This document shows positions 7,485-14,544 of a stretch of 22,992 nt of DNA, one piece after another; within the stretch, counting starts at the first letter, position 1, and each line of letters opens with the position of its first letter. The notes under the pieces were generated by a model, which ran no database searches, was not told the origin of the DNA, and was given only the letters and a program-made list of their open reading frames with translations. The stretch is from a virus: positions 1 to 22,992 of IMG/VR virus record IMGVR_UViG_3300018018_000031; one strand, given 5' to 3'. Position numbers and translations under genes: made by a program.

Positions 7485-8020
7485 GTAATCCAAGAATAGG
7501 TTAACGAAAGAGCGAGTGTATAATTCTGAGTTCCTGCACCAACGGGAATCTGCGCATAAGTGGCAAACTCAAGAAATCCTACGCCATTGTCATCAGTTCC
7601 AGCTCGAATCTGTGCGGTCGTTGATCCATCGCTGCCGTATTCTGGAACATAAGAATCCGCTCCTGATCTGCCGATTGCAGTGTCTTCGCCATAGTAAACA
7701 GTGTAAGCTCCAGGAGAAACAGTGCTTTCACCGAACCCTGTCTCATAGACTCTAATCCATGATTGCGCTACTGGCGACTTGCCAGCAGTATGAGAAGCAG
7801 GATCAGCATCATCAAAAATCGTCAGCAAAAGATCAAACATCGTGGCTATTGTAGATGCGGCATTATAGTTGTTGTAAATGCGAAAATAAACAATGCTAGA
7901 ATTCTCTCCTTCTTTGACAGGTAGTAGATTGCCGCCTAGTGCAGATTGAGAGTAATTGATAGAAGTGATAACTGCATAAGGAGCACTTCTATTTCGAAAC
8001 GATACAATAGCGTCATTCAT
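7481..8020 (-). CDS. Tail/baseplate structural protein
   Basis: This 179-residue, Ser/Thr/Tyr/Gly-rich protein is predicted to be mostly beta, with short strands (SSIVYFRIYNNYN, PGAYTVYYG, NYTLALSLTYSW). ATG at 8020 is preferred over a TTG three codons upstream; the leader TTGAATTTT lacks a Shine-Dalgarno sequence. It is coupled to the next gene by ATGA. The composition and position (tape measure, small tail protein, this gene, tip) fit a distal tail or tip-ring component. Only the tail role is inferred; the family is not identified. Confidence 0.65.
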   Translation of the reverse strand: MNDAIVSFRNRSAPYAVITSINYSQSALGGNLLPVKEGENSSIVYFRIYNNYNAASTIATMFDLLLTIFDDADPASHTAGKSPVAQSWIRVYETGFGESTVSPGAYTVYYGEDTAIGRSGADSYVPEYGSDGSTTAQIRAGTDDNGVGFLEFATYAQIPVGAGTQNYTLALSLTYSWIT

Positions 8021-8028
8021 AAAATTCA

Positions 8029-8044
8029 ATGATACTTATATCAT
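8029..8044. promoter_or_regulatory. 16-bp palindrome ATGATA-N4-TATCAT, copy 1
   Basis: The sequence is ATGATACTTATATCAT, 8 nt upstream of the downstream gene's ATG. Read on the minus strand it differs from the plus-strand reading of the copy at 13354-13369 by one central base (TAAG against TAAC). Both lie in rare intergenic gaps of the minus-strand operon. It may be an operator, or part of a promoter. Confidence 0.45.
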
Positions 8045-8060
8045 ACAACTCTTTTTACTC

Positions 8061-8098
8061 GTGGCACAATTGATTGTGCTAAGTCGTTTTTATGCCAC
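8061..8098 (-). other. Alternative hairpins over the stop of the upstream tail gene
   Basis: Two overlapping inverted repeats are visible: GTGGCA/TGCCAC (8061-8066 with 8093-8098) and GCACAA-TTGA-TTGTGC (8064-8079). In the minus-strand RNA they follow the stop of the 144-residue protein and precede the palindrome at 8029-8044. There is no U run on the minus strand, so it is not a standard terminator; it may be a processing or stability element. Confidence 0.35.
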
Positions 8099-8524
8099 AA
8101 CTTGAGTTGCTTCGGTCACCTCTATCTGTGCTATCAGAATTGATTTCTCCTGAGTGGCACCTTTATGAACACTCAAACTATAATTAGTAAAGAAAACTCC
8201 ACCGTCAGGATTGCGTCCAAATGGATCTTGGAATTGCAAAACTTTTGCTACCCACTTGAAACTAGCTTCTAAGGCTTGCAACTGAGTGTCCCAACTTGCT
8301 GTTATACCTGCTTTATAAGGCAATGAAGTTGACGCCCAAGTTTCTAAATATAAACTCATATCATAAACACGAATACCAGGACCACGATCAATAAAGTTCA
8401 ATCGAATGATATTGCCAGCAAGCTGAGATGAAAAAGCTCTTGTCCATTTCATTGAATAAGTATCTTGCACAACTGGATATTTGTTATTATCAAGACTGAT
8501 GTATGTATAGAGAGGTAATGACAT
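8090..8524 (-). CDS. Tail structural protein downstream of the tape measure
   Basis: This 144-residue beta-rich protein starts at an ATG after the A/T-only leader CTAATTTT. Features include an aromatic N-terminal strand (LPLYTYISLDNNKYP), KWTRAFSS, a DRGPGIRVYDMSLYLETW segment and a Gly/Asp turn (DPFGRNPDGG). The start lies 9 nt after the tape measure stop, the usual place for distal tail proteins in siphovirus operons. I do not recognise specific distal-tail motifs, so only a tail structural role is inferred. Confidence 0.65.
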   Translation of the reverse strand: MSLPLYTYISLDNNKYPVVQDTYSMKWTRAFSSQLAGNIIRLNFIDRGPGIRVYDMSLYLETWASTSLPYKAGITASWDTQLQALEASFKWVAKVLQFQDPFGRNPDGGVFFTNYSLSVHKGATQEKSILIAQIEVTEATQVVA

Positions 8525-8533
8525 AAAATTAGA

Positions 8534-9898
8534 TTAATGAGAAGTCCCTTGAAACATATTATAAAGAGTGCTCATCTGAGAAGAAGTAGATTTGTCAAAA
8601 CCTGACCAAGTCCAGTTTATTGCAGGTTTTGTCGGACTAGAACTTTGATTCGCTAATGGTGCTGTATTGGCAGCAATCACGCCTAATAAAGAAACAACCG
8701 TGCTATCAGCTGTCGTCGAAGGTGTAAACTTGGTAGTAAAACCTGGGGGATTGACAAATTGAGATTCAAAAGTTTTGATAGCAAAAGTGGCACTTTCAAT
8801 TGAAGCAGTTAATCCTTTCATCAAAAAATCTCCAAGAGGCATCAAGGTGACTTTCAAAGTATTCCAATCTTCCATAAACTTGTTCAGACCAACATCAGCC
8901 TGATCAAAAGCGCCTTTAATTGTTTGTGTATTAGTTGCCGTATCTAAAATACTTTTGTTCAATGCAGGTATGTTTTTTCCATCTAAAATAACCCCTGCAA
9001 TAGCTTGATCAGAAAGACCAAAATTCTTAGCTATAAGTGCAACATTGTCACCAAATTGAGTGCTGAAAGTTGTAGACAATTTCTGCACTGCAGTTAATCC
9101 GCCATTATCTACTAGTGACTTTTTGATATTATCGACACTGCCGAATAGGGCAGTAAGAGCAGGATTTGCGCCACTAACCGCAGTAGCAAGAGCATTAAAT
9201 ACAGCAGAGGCATTCGCACTACCTACAACTTTAACTTGACCAGCAAAACCAGCCAACAATAAATTCAAATCTTTCAACTTTATCCCGCTTTCAATCAATT
9301 GGGGAGTAAATTGCAAAAATTGACGTGCTAAAGCTGGAATAGATTCTTTAGCTGTCTCTGCGCTATGCATCAATTCTGTAAGAACGTCAGTAGCTTGCTC
9401 TGTCGTTGTGACTCCGAAGTTTTTAAAAATGTCAATAACAGTCTTGACAATCTCACTTAAGTCTCCAAAACCTGAGGCAGTTAATTCCGCCATAGCCGCA
9501 GCTATTTGCTGCTGATCATTTACATTAGGAAAGATTGCCGATAATTGCAGCATGGCATCGGCAATCTCTTGAGCAGAAGTTGGAACTGTCGTTGATGTTT
9601 CTAAGGCAGCTTGTCCAATTGCTGCAATTCCTGTCGCGGTTTCACCTGCCGCTGTTCCAGCTTGTGCCATTCCAGTTTGAAATTGTATAGCGTTAGAAAT
9701 AGCAAAAGCAAAAACAGAAGCCACTCCTCCAATCAATGCAGGAGATACGCTTGCTGTAAAAATAGACGTCCAATCAATTTCTTGAGCATTAATCGCATTG
9801 ACTGTTCCCATTACTGTCTGAGTAGTTCTTTTCAAAACATTTTCAACACCACTAGCATCAGCAGTAACAAGGATTTGTAGATCGTCAATTACGCTCAT
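8534..9898 (-). CDS. Tail tape measure protein
   Basis: This 454-residue, Ala/Thr/Ser-rich helical protein has the layout of TP901-type tape measures. It has an N-terminal coiled region, a hydrophobic segment at about 44-72 (TASVSPALIGGVASVFAF), a GMAQAGTAAGETATGI repeat, and a central region with QEIADAMLQLSA and later AQVGLNKF-like helices. It is short for the family, so a stubby tail would follow if tape length sets tail length. The ATG overlaps the stop of the frameshifted chaperone frame (ATGA), the classic gene order chaperone G, G-T, tape measure. The protein would line the tail tube and be released at infection. Confidence 0.9.
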   Translation of the reverse strand: MSVIDDLQILVTADASGVENVLKRTTQTVMGTVNAINAQEIDWTSIFTASVSPALIGGVASVFAFAISNAIQFQTGMAQAGTAAGETATGIAAIGQAALETSTTVPTSAQEIADAMLQLSAIFPNVNDQQQIAAAMAELTASGFGDLSEIVKTVIDIFKNFGVTTTEQATDVLTELMHSAETAKESIPALARQFLQFTPQLIESGIKLKDLNLLLAGFAGQVKVVGSANASAVFNALATAVSGANPALTALFGSVDNIKKSLVDNGGLTAVQKLSTTFSTQFGDNVALIAKNFGLSDQAIAGVILDGKNIPALNKSILDTATNTQTIKGAFDQADVGLNKFMEDWNTLKVTLMPLGDFLMKGLTASIESATFAIKTFESQFVNPPGFTTKFTPSTTADSTVVSLLGVIAANTAPLANQSSSPTKPAINWTWSGFDKSTSSQMSTLYNMFQGTSH

Positions 9899-10448
9899 AA
9901 TTGTCCCTTAGAAATTCTTTTAATTCCTGCCATTAAATTAAACATTTGTGGATCATCAAATGTCCCGCCTTCCACATCCTTCATAGATTGTCTTTTTGTC
10001 CAATACTCAAAATACACACGAATCTGTCCGAGTGTTAAATTAGAAATCTGTTCTGGTGTCCAGTTGGTTTTGCTAGTTATGATACCGAAGACGTCTCTCC
10101 ACTCGGCGGGTTTGCCAGCGAGTTCTTTTGTTTTAGACTCTTCACCTTCTGCTGGCTCAAAAAACCTAGTTGCTCCAATGTTTTATTCAGATCAATATCG
10201 CTTGCGCCTTGTGAATTATCAAGAACGTAATCTTCAGTAATCGTTGGATCTACCGAATGTAACGCAGTAAAGATGGCAACAGCAAGCAGTTCACCATTAG
10301 TCGCAATCTTTCCAGCTTTACTTAACTCAATGATCTTACGCTGCCACTCGATAATCTGCCGCAAATTAGCTCGTTTAAGACTGTATGTCTTTCCAGCAAA
10401 AACGTAATCGAAACTGGCATTTGTCAGAATTTCACCTTCATTAGGCAT
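9895..10448 (-). CDS. Tail assembly chaperone G-T, -1 frameshift product
   Basis: Downstream of the short chaperone frame lies a -1 frame with no start of its own that is open through the G stop to TGA 9897-9895. Joined at the slippery site it gives 184 residues: 97 from the zero frame, then 87 beginning EPAEGEESKTKEL and including AEWRDVFGIITSKTNW and IRVYFEYWTKRQ. The conserved-looking Trp/aromatic content argues that this is real coding sequence. As known for lambda gpG/gpGT and many siphoviruses, a minority of ribosomes would make the fusion, which binds tape measure protein during tail assembly. The fusion's TGA overlaps the tape measure ATG. The coordinates span the join; the frame change occurs at 10158. 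Confidence 0.8.
10077..10448 (-). CDS. Tail assembly chaperone G (unshifted product)
   Basis: This 123-residue protein begins MPNEGEILTNASFDYVFAGK and continues with helical segments (RQIIEWQRKIIELSK, GELLAVAIFTALHSVDPTI), an alpha-rich layout like tail assembly chaperones. It lies between the major tail protein and the tape measure, where such genes sit. The last 26 codons after the slippery TTTTTTG are read only when ribosomes do not shift. The ATG follows CTCTAGTTT, with no Shine-Dalgarno sequence. Confidence 0.82.
   Translation of the reverse strand: MPNEGEILTNASFDYVFAGKTYSLKRANLRQIIEWQRKIIELSKAGKIATNGELLAVAIFTALHSVDPTITEDYVLDNSQGASDIDLNKTLEQLGFLSQQKVKSLKQKNSLANPPSGETSSVS
10158..10164 (-). 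other. Programmed -1 frameshift slippery heptamer
   Basis: The minus strand reads T TTT TTG in the zero frame (codons GGT TTT TTG), a canonical X-XXY-YYZ site. The -1 frame entered here (GAG CCA GCA...) stays open to the tape measure start. Two nt downstream, a 6-bp inverted repeat (GCCAGC / GCTGGC, about 31 nt apart) may act as a weak stimulatory stem. Confidence 0.82.
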
Positions 10449-10465
10449 AAACTAGAGTTTAATTA

Positions 10466-10939
10466 TTATGCGGTATAAACTTCCACGATATCCAAAGCTT
10501 CAAGCTCCACATCGAACTGTGTGTAATCTTCCATCTTCAGACTGGCTTTGGTGCTCTTGAATGTAACACTTGAGAATTGATACTGAATTTGTTTGGCATT
10601 TCTATCAAACAAGGTAACTACAGGATTCAACACTGTCGGCTGACCATCCAAAGTGACAACGCTGTTTGGTGTTCCAAGAGTAGAAGAACCTAGAGCCATC
10701 ATTTCTACTTCAGGAGCATAAGACTTCATCTGAGCAGTCATAGAAACTTTTTGAGTGTGGCGAACTTTGTCCTGCGGTTTGATAGAGCCCAAAACAAACA
10801 AATCAGTAAGAGTATAACCGACTGTAATCACAACATTTTCCAAATACATAACCCGAGAAGCGCCAAAGTCGAGAGTTCCTGAATTGAATGTCGCTCTGGA
10901 TGTTAAGTTGGAACCTGCACCTGTGAATGCTGCTGGCAT
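10466..10939 (-). CDS. Major tail tube protein
   Basis: This 157-residue beta-rich protein shows an N-terminal Gly/Ala/Ser region (AAFTGAGSNLTSRATFNSG), repeated strand-like segments (VMYLENVVITVGYTLT, VRHTQKVSMTAQMKSYAPE) and an acidic C-terminal strand set (FDVELEALDIVEV). The size, composition and position between tail terminator and chaperones fit the tube subunit that polymerises around the tape measure. The alternating 'sensitive to inserts' loops in the middle (SSTLGTPNSVVTLDGQPT) are typical of the family. The start is supported by AAGGA 9 nt upstream. The identity rests on context and fold pattern, not a sequence signature. Confidence 0.82.
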   Translation of the reverse strand: MPAAFTGAGSNLTSRATFNSGTLDFGASRVMYLENVVITVGYTLTDLFVLGSIKPQDKVRHTQKVSMTAQMKSYAPEVEMMALGSSTLGTPNSVVTLDGQPTVLNPVVTLFDRNAKQIQYQFSSVTFKSTKASLKMEDYTQFDVELEALDIVEVYTA

Positions 10940-10986
10940 AAATTATTTTCCTTTCTTAATTAGATTAGTTATCGACCATTTAAAAA

Positions 10987-11394
10987 TTATTTGATACTCC
11001 ATAATGTAAATGAACACGACCTGTGCCAAACTGCCCTATCAGTCTCAAAAAGATCAACCGCGCCTCTTAAAATCTGCCACCAGATGTGAGCAGAATTCTG
11101 GTCTCCTGAAAGATAGTCCAAATCAGTAAGTATTCGTTCGTAGATATTTTCTATCTCAAGTTGTGAATTTCTAGACCAGATATCAAGTTGAACCATCGTG
11201 TCTCGAGCATTAGTCGGCACAGAGCGAACTGCTTCTGAAACCAATGTTAGGACGACAGACGGATAATTCAAAGTGTTCTGTTTCTCCATAACTATATCCG
11301 CGCGTCCTGTATAGATATTGTTTGCTGGAACAAGAGCTGTTAAAGTAGCATCGGTTGTTAGAACTGAAATAAGTTTTTTGAAGATTTCTAACAT
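10987..11394 (-). CDS. Tail terminator / tail completion protein
   Basis: This 135-residue protein has an N-terminal helix (MLEIFKKLISVLTTDATL), a YTGRADIV strand, YPSVVLTLVSE, VQLDIWSRNSQLEIENIYER and a C-terminal strand set (WHRSCSFTLWSI). The LDIWSR...I..R pattern resembles the gpU/DUF3168-like tail terminators that cap the tube and join it to the head. It directly follows the gp10-like gene, the standard order. The ATG is preceded by TTTAAAAA only. The assignment combines motif resemblance and gene order. Confidence 0.72.
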   Translation of the reverse strand: MLEIFKKLISVLTTDATLTALVPANNIYTGRADIVMEKQNTLNYPSVVLTLVSEAVRSVPTNARDTMVQLDIWSRNSQLEIENIYERILTDLDYLSGDQNSAHIWWQILRGAVDLFETDRAVWHRSCSFTLWSIK

Positions 11395-11397
11395 TTT

Positions 11398-11859
11398 TTA
11401 AAGATTACTCTCTACATGAAGTTTCATCATTCGCTGAATTGCGTCTTTAGTTAAATTCACAGCTGGTCTCATGAATGGTCTAGCTCTCATCTTGGATGTG
11501 CCATATTCTATATAACCTGAATAAGGAACTCCATAAGCTCGAATTTCTCCCTGATAGGACATTAATCCTTTACGAGTAACTTGCTGAGTAATACTGCTCT
11601 GCAATAAACCAGTCTGGACAGGAACACCTGCTTGAGCATTAGGATCTGATACGCGCTTACTTCTGTGCTCTATTTTCATCTGAGCTTTGCTAATGTATGG
11701 TCTTTTTTGATGTGCTATTCGCCAAATCATTTCAGTAGCTCGAGTAATACGTCGTTTTATATTCTTATCATCATTGTCTAATCTATTGCCGATTTTATGA
11801 AGCAAACGATCAAAAGCACTTGCATCTATTTTGAAAGTTTGACCACCTGTTATTGGCAT
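11398..11859 (-). CDS. HK97-gp10-like head-tail/tail component
   Basis: This 153-residue basic protein has the C-terminal signature YGTSKMRARPFMRPA (residues about 118-133), which is diagnostic for the HK97 gp10-like family. Upstream it has VQTGLLQSSIT (the 'tGxLr.Si' motif of the family) and a helical N-terminus (FDRLLHKIGNRLDND). It acts in the neck or tail completion. In typical siphoviruses it follows the head-tail stopper and precedes the terminator, as here, except that the MuF and homing endonuclease genes lie between. The start follows AAAATT with no Shine-Dalgarno sequence. Confidence 0.85.
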   Translation of the reverse strand: MPITGGQTFKIDASAFDRLLHKIGNRLDNDDKNIKRRITRATEMIWRIAHQKRPYISKAQMKIEHRSKRVSDPNAQAGVPVQTGLLQSSITQQVTRKGLMSYQGEIRAYGVPYSGYIEYGTSKMRARPFMRPAVNLTKDAIQRMMKLHVESNL

Positions 11860-11863
11860 AATT

Positions 11864-11881
11864 TTATGAATACGGGATTAT
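11864..11881. repeat. Imperfect direct repeat, downstream side of homing endonuclease
   Basis: The final 18 nt of the endonuclease gene match the final 18 nt of the MuF gene (12396-12413) at 14 positions. Both encode an IPYx-stop ending (KIIPYS and IVIPYE). Confidence 0.6.
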
Positions 11882-12403
11882 TTTATCAATACACTCTTTA
11901 GCTGATTTATTTATTTCATGTTCCCAAAATCTAAAAACTTTAAATCCTTGAAATTCCCAACTTGCAGTTTTTCTTGCATCATTTTCTTGAGCACCTGGTA
12001 AATTATGCCAATAATCTCCATCACATTCTATTATAATTCTGTATTCTTCTAAATAAAAATCTACGCAAAACCCAGAAATAGGAACTTGTTTTTTATAGTT
12101 AATGTTTCTTTTTTTAAGCTCTTCTTCTATAAGTAATTCGGGTTTAGTATTTTTTCTTTTACCTAATGCAGATCTCCAACCAAGATTTCCTTTCATCCAT
12201 TCAGAGCATCTTTTCTTCCATTCTGAACTTCTTTTGCAGCCTAAAGCATATTGATTACCTTTAGCTTTTTCAGACATTTTCTTTCTTGTTTCTTCTGTTC
12301 GTTTAGCTCCTCTTCTTCCAGTTAATGTTCTACTTATTTTAGCTCTGATTTCTTGAGGAATGACATGTCCCTTCTTAAATGCAGTTGTTGGGTGTTTATT
12401 CAT
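11864..12403 (-). CDS. Free-standing homing endonuclease, NUMOD3 plus Vsr-like nuclease
   Basis: This 179-residue protein has basic NUMOD3-type helices at about 8-75 (TGRRGAKRTEETRKKMSEKA), a DNA-binding module of mobile phage nucleases. The C-terminal half has the Vsr/DUF559-like core: KPELLIEEELKKR (E89), a VDFYL strand (D115), IIIECDGDYWHN (E126, D128, H133) and FKVFRFWEHEI. This is the fold of EDxHD-type homing enzymes. It nicks or cuts a cognate DNA site to spread its own gene. The DNA looks more AT-rich than its neighbours and it splits the head and neck genes. The start overlaps the MuF stop by 8 nt. The family is clear; the target site is unknown. Confidence 0.88.
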   Translation of the reverse strand: MNKHPTTAFKKGHVIPQEIRAKISRTLTGRRGAKRTEETRKKMSEKAKGNQYALGCKRSSEWKKRCSEWMKGNLGWRSALGKRKNTKPELLIEEELKKRNINYKKQVPISGFCVDFYLEEYRIIIECDGDYWHNLPGAQENDARKTASWEFQGFKVFRFWEHEINKSAKECIDKIIPYS

Positions 12404-12413
12404 ATGGGATTAC
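12396..12413. repeat. Imperfect direct repeat, upstream side of homing endonuclease
   Basis: This is the partner of 11864-11881. It contains the last five codons and stop of the MuF gene; the endonuclease start codon lies inside it. Confidence 0.6.
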
Positions 12414-12809
12414 GATGCAAAAACAATTGGGATGCCAAGGAACAAAACTACCATATCCACTTTTTTCTATTTCTTTCTGTGTAAAAATTCTTCTTCCATT
12501 ATCACTTTTTTCTCTACATCCTTTGCAAGCATTTGGTGATAAAATGATCTTATACTTACTAATTCCTATATCTTCACCAGCTTGTGCTACCACTTTAGTG
12601 TCTTGAGCTTTCACCTCAGTCCAGTAGATGCGTTCTGCTTTATATCTTTCAGACAACTTTCCGTTGAACTTCTGCAATGCAGCAATAATCTTTGAAGAAG
12701 GAAGATTTGTCTTTTGCAGATTCTTAATATACTCTTGTATTTCAGAAAGTTCTGACTTTGTTAAAGCTTCTCCAGCTTGTCCTTTCCAGAATTGTTTGAA
12801 TAAGTTCAT
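12396..12809 (-). CDS. Short MuF-like minor head protein
   Basis: This 137-residue protein has the C-terminal phage Mu F-like signature: CKGC (C95, C98) then PWHPNCFC (H126, C129, C131), the ligand set typical of MuF minor head proteins. The usual protein is 250 residues or more, so this is a reduced version lacking most of the N-terminal domain. Residues 4-9 are FKQFWK, a motif shared with two other proteins of this operon. The ATG overlaps the stop of the zinc-finger gene (ATGA). It presumably sits in the capsid near the portal. MuF proteins normally follow the portal gene; here no portal is visible. Confidence 0.78.
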   Translation of the reverse strand: MNLFKQFWKGQAGEALTKSELSEIQEYIKNLQKTNLPSSKIIAALQKFNGKLSERYKAERIYWTEVKAQDTKVVAQAGEDIGISKYKIILSPNACKGCREKSDNGRRIFTQKEIEKSGYGSFVPWHPNCFCIVIPYE

Positions 12810-12946
12810 ATCTTTCTGTGAGCGAGATAATGTTTTTTGAATTCATCTTTTCTATAAAACCATTCACCACATTTCTTACAATGAAACTCAGATTTTCCGC
12901 CGATTGTTAAACTTTGTCTTTTACGGAGATAATTGTTCTTACTCAT
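12806..12946 (-). CDS. C2H2 zinc-finger miniprotein
   Basis: This 46-residue protein has a basic N-terminus (MSKNNYLRKRQSL) and a textbook classical zinc finger: C-x2-C-x12-H-x3-H, with the aromatic and hydrophobic core residues in place (FHCKKCGEWFYRKDEFKKH then YLAH). Both ends are ATGA overlaps with neighbouring genes (12943-12946 and 12806-12809), strong evidence that it is translated. Classical C2H2 fingers are rare in phage structural operons. It could bind DNA or RNA, or act as a small zinc-stabilised head assembly factor. The zinc ligands are seen; the function is not known. Confidence 0.78.
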   Translation of the reverse strand: MSKNNYLRKRQSLTIGGKSEFHCKKCGEWFYRKDEFKKHYLAHRKI

Positions 12947-13320
12947 GGAAGTTGCAGTAAAGCTTCAAAATGGTCTATTACCTGTCCAAAAACATAAGCC
13001 GGTACAATTGAAGTAATCGTGTATTCAATACCATCAGAGGTAAAAATATGGTCTTCCGCCTGCAGGTCATAACCATTGTTATAATACATCACACCACTGG
13101 GCTGTATGCGCTCTCCTTCGCTGGCGAACCTAATCAACTTGGAACTAAAGGCCAATTTGACTGGCATTTCATAATAAATTGGATTCCATCCTTGCCCTTC
13201 GGTTGGTGCACCGTAAGTAGGGTTGTTTAAGGCATCCCGCCCCTGGCTGATGCGGCGGATTACGACGACATTCGTATTCAGAAGAGATAAAGGTATCATA
13301 TTATTGGTATTTTGATTCAC
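12943..13320 (-). CDS. Head-tail stopper / adaptor (SPP1 gp16-like)
   Basis: This 125-residue beta-rich protein has the head-tail joining pattern: an N-terminal strand with VVVIRRISQ, a middle loop, then DHIFTSDGIEYTITSIVPA and a closing GQVIDHFEALLQL. This matches the 'gD.i...g.ey.I..i......ihh.ea.l' ending of the family. It would close the connector after packaging and bind the tail. The GTG start at 13320 has GAGGT 7 nt upstream; an ATG at 13299 (MIPLSLLN) is the alternative. The stop overlaps the zinc-finger ATG. Confidence 0.75.
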   Translation of the reverse strand: MNQNTNNMIPLSLLNTNVVVIRRISQGRDALNNPTYGAPTEGQGWNPIYYEMPVKLAFSSKLIRFASEGERIQPSGVMYYNNGYDLQAEDHIFTSDGIEYTITSIVPAYVFGQVIDHFEALLQLP

Positions 13321-13353
13321 TCAGATGACCTCAGAGACACTTAAATTAAAAGT

Positions 13354-13369
13354 ATGATATAACTATCAT
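13354..13369. promoter_or_regulatory. 16-bp palindrome ATGATA-N4-TATCAT, copy 2
   Basis: The sequence ATGATATAACTATCAT sits in the 55-nt gap between the connector stop (13376) and the stopper start. It shares both 6-nt arms with the copy at 8029-8044 and, read in the opposite orientation, three of the four central bases. A protein-binding site is suggested by the symmetry and by both copies lying in gaps. Confidence 0.45.
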
Positions 13370-13375
13370 TCAACT

Positions 13376-14341
13376 TTAGACGAACCCTGGGAGTTGATTA
13401 GAATAAGGACCAAGCAGTTGTTTAACTCTTTCATACACACTATTTTCTTTACCGCTGCCAAAACTTACATTAAAAGTTTGCATTCCAAGACTTGCAGCGC
13501 CAAGAGGATTCTGAGTAGCTTGACCAATCATATAAGCTGTCAATAAAATACAAGCCTCTTTAATTTCTGAAGGCAAACTCTCATTTGTTGTAAAATCTGC
13601 GGTGATAGCTCCTGTCGGAGTTGATAAGAATGTAATTTTTCCGTTAACATAATCTACTGTGTAAAGTGTTGTAGCTTGTAATACTCCAGCAGCATAAACA
13701 TTCAAAGTCTGGCTCGGTGCCCACAGGCGATTACCGACTGGTGCTTGATACTCAAGTGTCGTTCCAATTTGTGTCAGAGTTTGAGCAGTTAGAGGAGTCC
13801 CGTAACCAAATGTATAATTCGTCCATAAAACTCCCAAAGGAATGCGGTCGAGAATAGCAGCAGGAATAGGAGCTCCTACACCTGTGCCTGCTGAAGACAG
13901 CATTGGGACAATCTTATAATAGCCTTTGTCATAAAAATCCTGCAGATAACCAGTAGCTGAGACATCTACTTGAATAAACCATTTCAAAACTTGAATCCAA
14001 ATGCTGTTAATTTTAGTGTAAGGACGATTGGCAAGCACGACAGTAACAAGCTGTGGATTATATGGTCTTACTGAAAACTTTGTTTTCTGTTCATCAATTG
14101 TCTGTGTATCAAACCATCTAGCACAGTAGCGATTGATCCAAGAGCTAGCTTGCAGAATCTTATTCTGAAGTTCACCATTCCAATACTGCGGCGTCTGTGA
14201 AGTAATTCCTAATCCAGTAGCCTCAAATGAATTAATAAAATCGTCACGAGTAATATAAGGATTATCCACGGCTATTTTCATAGCCGCGCCTGTTGGTGTG
14301 TTTGTGCCTGTTTGAATCCAACCGCTTTTTAAATCTGTCAT
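13376..14341 (-). CDS. Head-tail connector (gp6-like) with insertion
   Basis: In this 321-residue protein the N-terminal third (ITRDDFINSFEATG, LQNKILQASSWINRY, then KTKFSVRPYNPQLVTVV) and the C-terminal helices (SEIKEACILLTAYMIGQ, ENSVYERVKQLLGPY) fit gp6-type connectors that dock under the portal. Those are usually about 100 residues. Here the middle (residues ~130-260) carries extra beta segments (TLNVYAAGVLQATTLYTVDY, GKITFLSTPTGAITADF) resembling a small Ig-like insert. The start is coupled by ATGA to the upstream 68-residue gene. The fold assignment is from helix pattern and position. Confidence 0.72.
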   Translation of the reverse strand: MTDLKSGWIQTGTNTPTGAAMKIAVDNPYITRDDFINSFEATGLGITSQTPQYWNGELQNKILQASSWINRYCARWFDTQTIDEQKTKFSVRPYNPQLVTVVLANRPYTKINSIWIQVLKWFIQVDVSATGYLQDFYDKGYYKIVPMLSSAGTGVGAPIPAAILDRIPLGVLWTNYTFGYGTPLTAQTLTQIGTTLEYQAPVGNRLWAPSQTLNVYAAGVLQATTLYTVDYVNGKITFLSTPTGAITADFTTNESLPSEIKEACILLTAYMIGQATQNPLGAASLGMQTFNVSFGSGKENSVYERVKQLLGPYSNQLPGFV

Positions 14342-14544
14342 AAATTATCTATTAAGTTTTCTACTTCTTGTTTCATTTCCCATTTACTATCACCATTCAA
14401 ATTTTTGAAAGGTCTATCATCTATAGAAACTTGACCAGATCTTACATTATAATGATGGTCTTTGTAATGACCTGAAAAATCACCTTGGTCTAATTTACCA
14501 GCTAAAGATTTATTTCTCCAAAATTCTTTGAATTGATTTTTCAT
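14338..14544 (-). CDS. 68-residue FKxFWR-motif protein
   Basis: This small basic/acidic protein begins MKNQFKEFWRNKSLAGKL. The FKEFWR motif near the N-terminus matches FKQFWK in the MuF-like and 339-residue proteins. The rest is charged, with a GHYKDHHYNVRSG turn and a final helix (KWEMKQEVENLIDNL). Both ends are ATGA overlaps with the glycosyltransferase and the connector. I do not recognise a family. By its motif it may be targeted to the same partner as the other head proteins. Confidence 0.72.
   Translation of the reverse strand: MKNQFKEFWRNKSLAGKLDQGDFSGHYKDHHYNVRSGQVSIDDRPFKNLNGDSKWEMKQEVENLIDNL

Noticed and set aside
11864-12809. Group I intron carrying the homing endonuclease
   Set aside because: The MuF gene ends normally and no intron core sequence separates it from the endonuclease, whose start overlaps the MuF stop.
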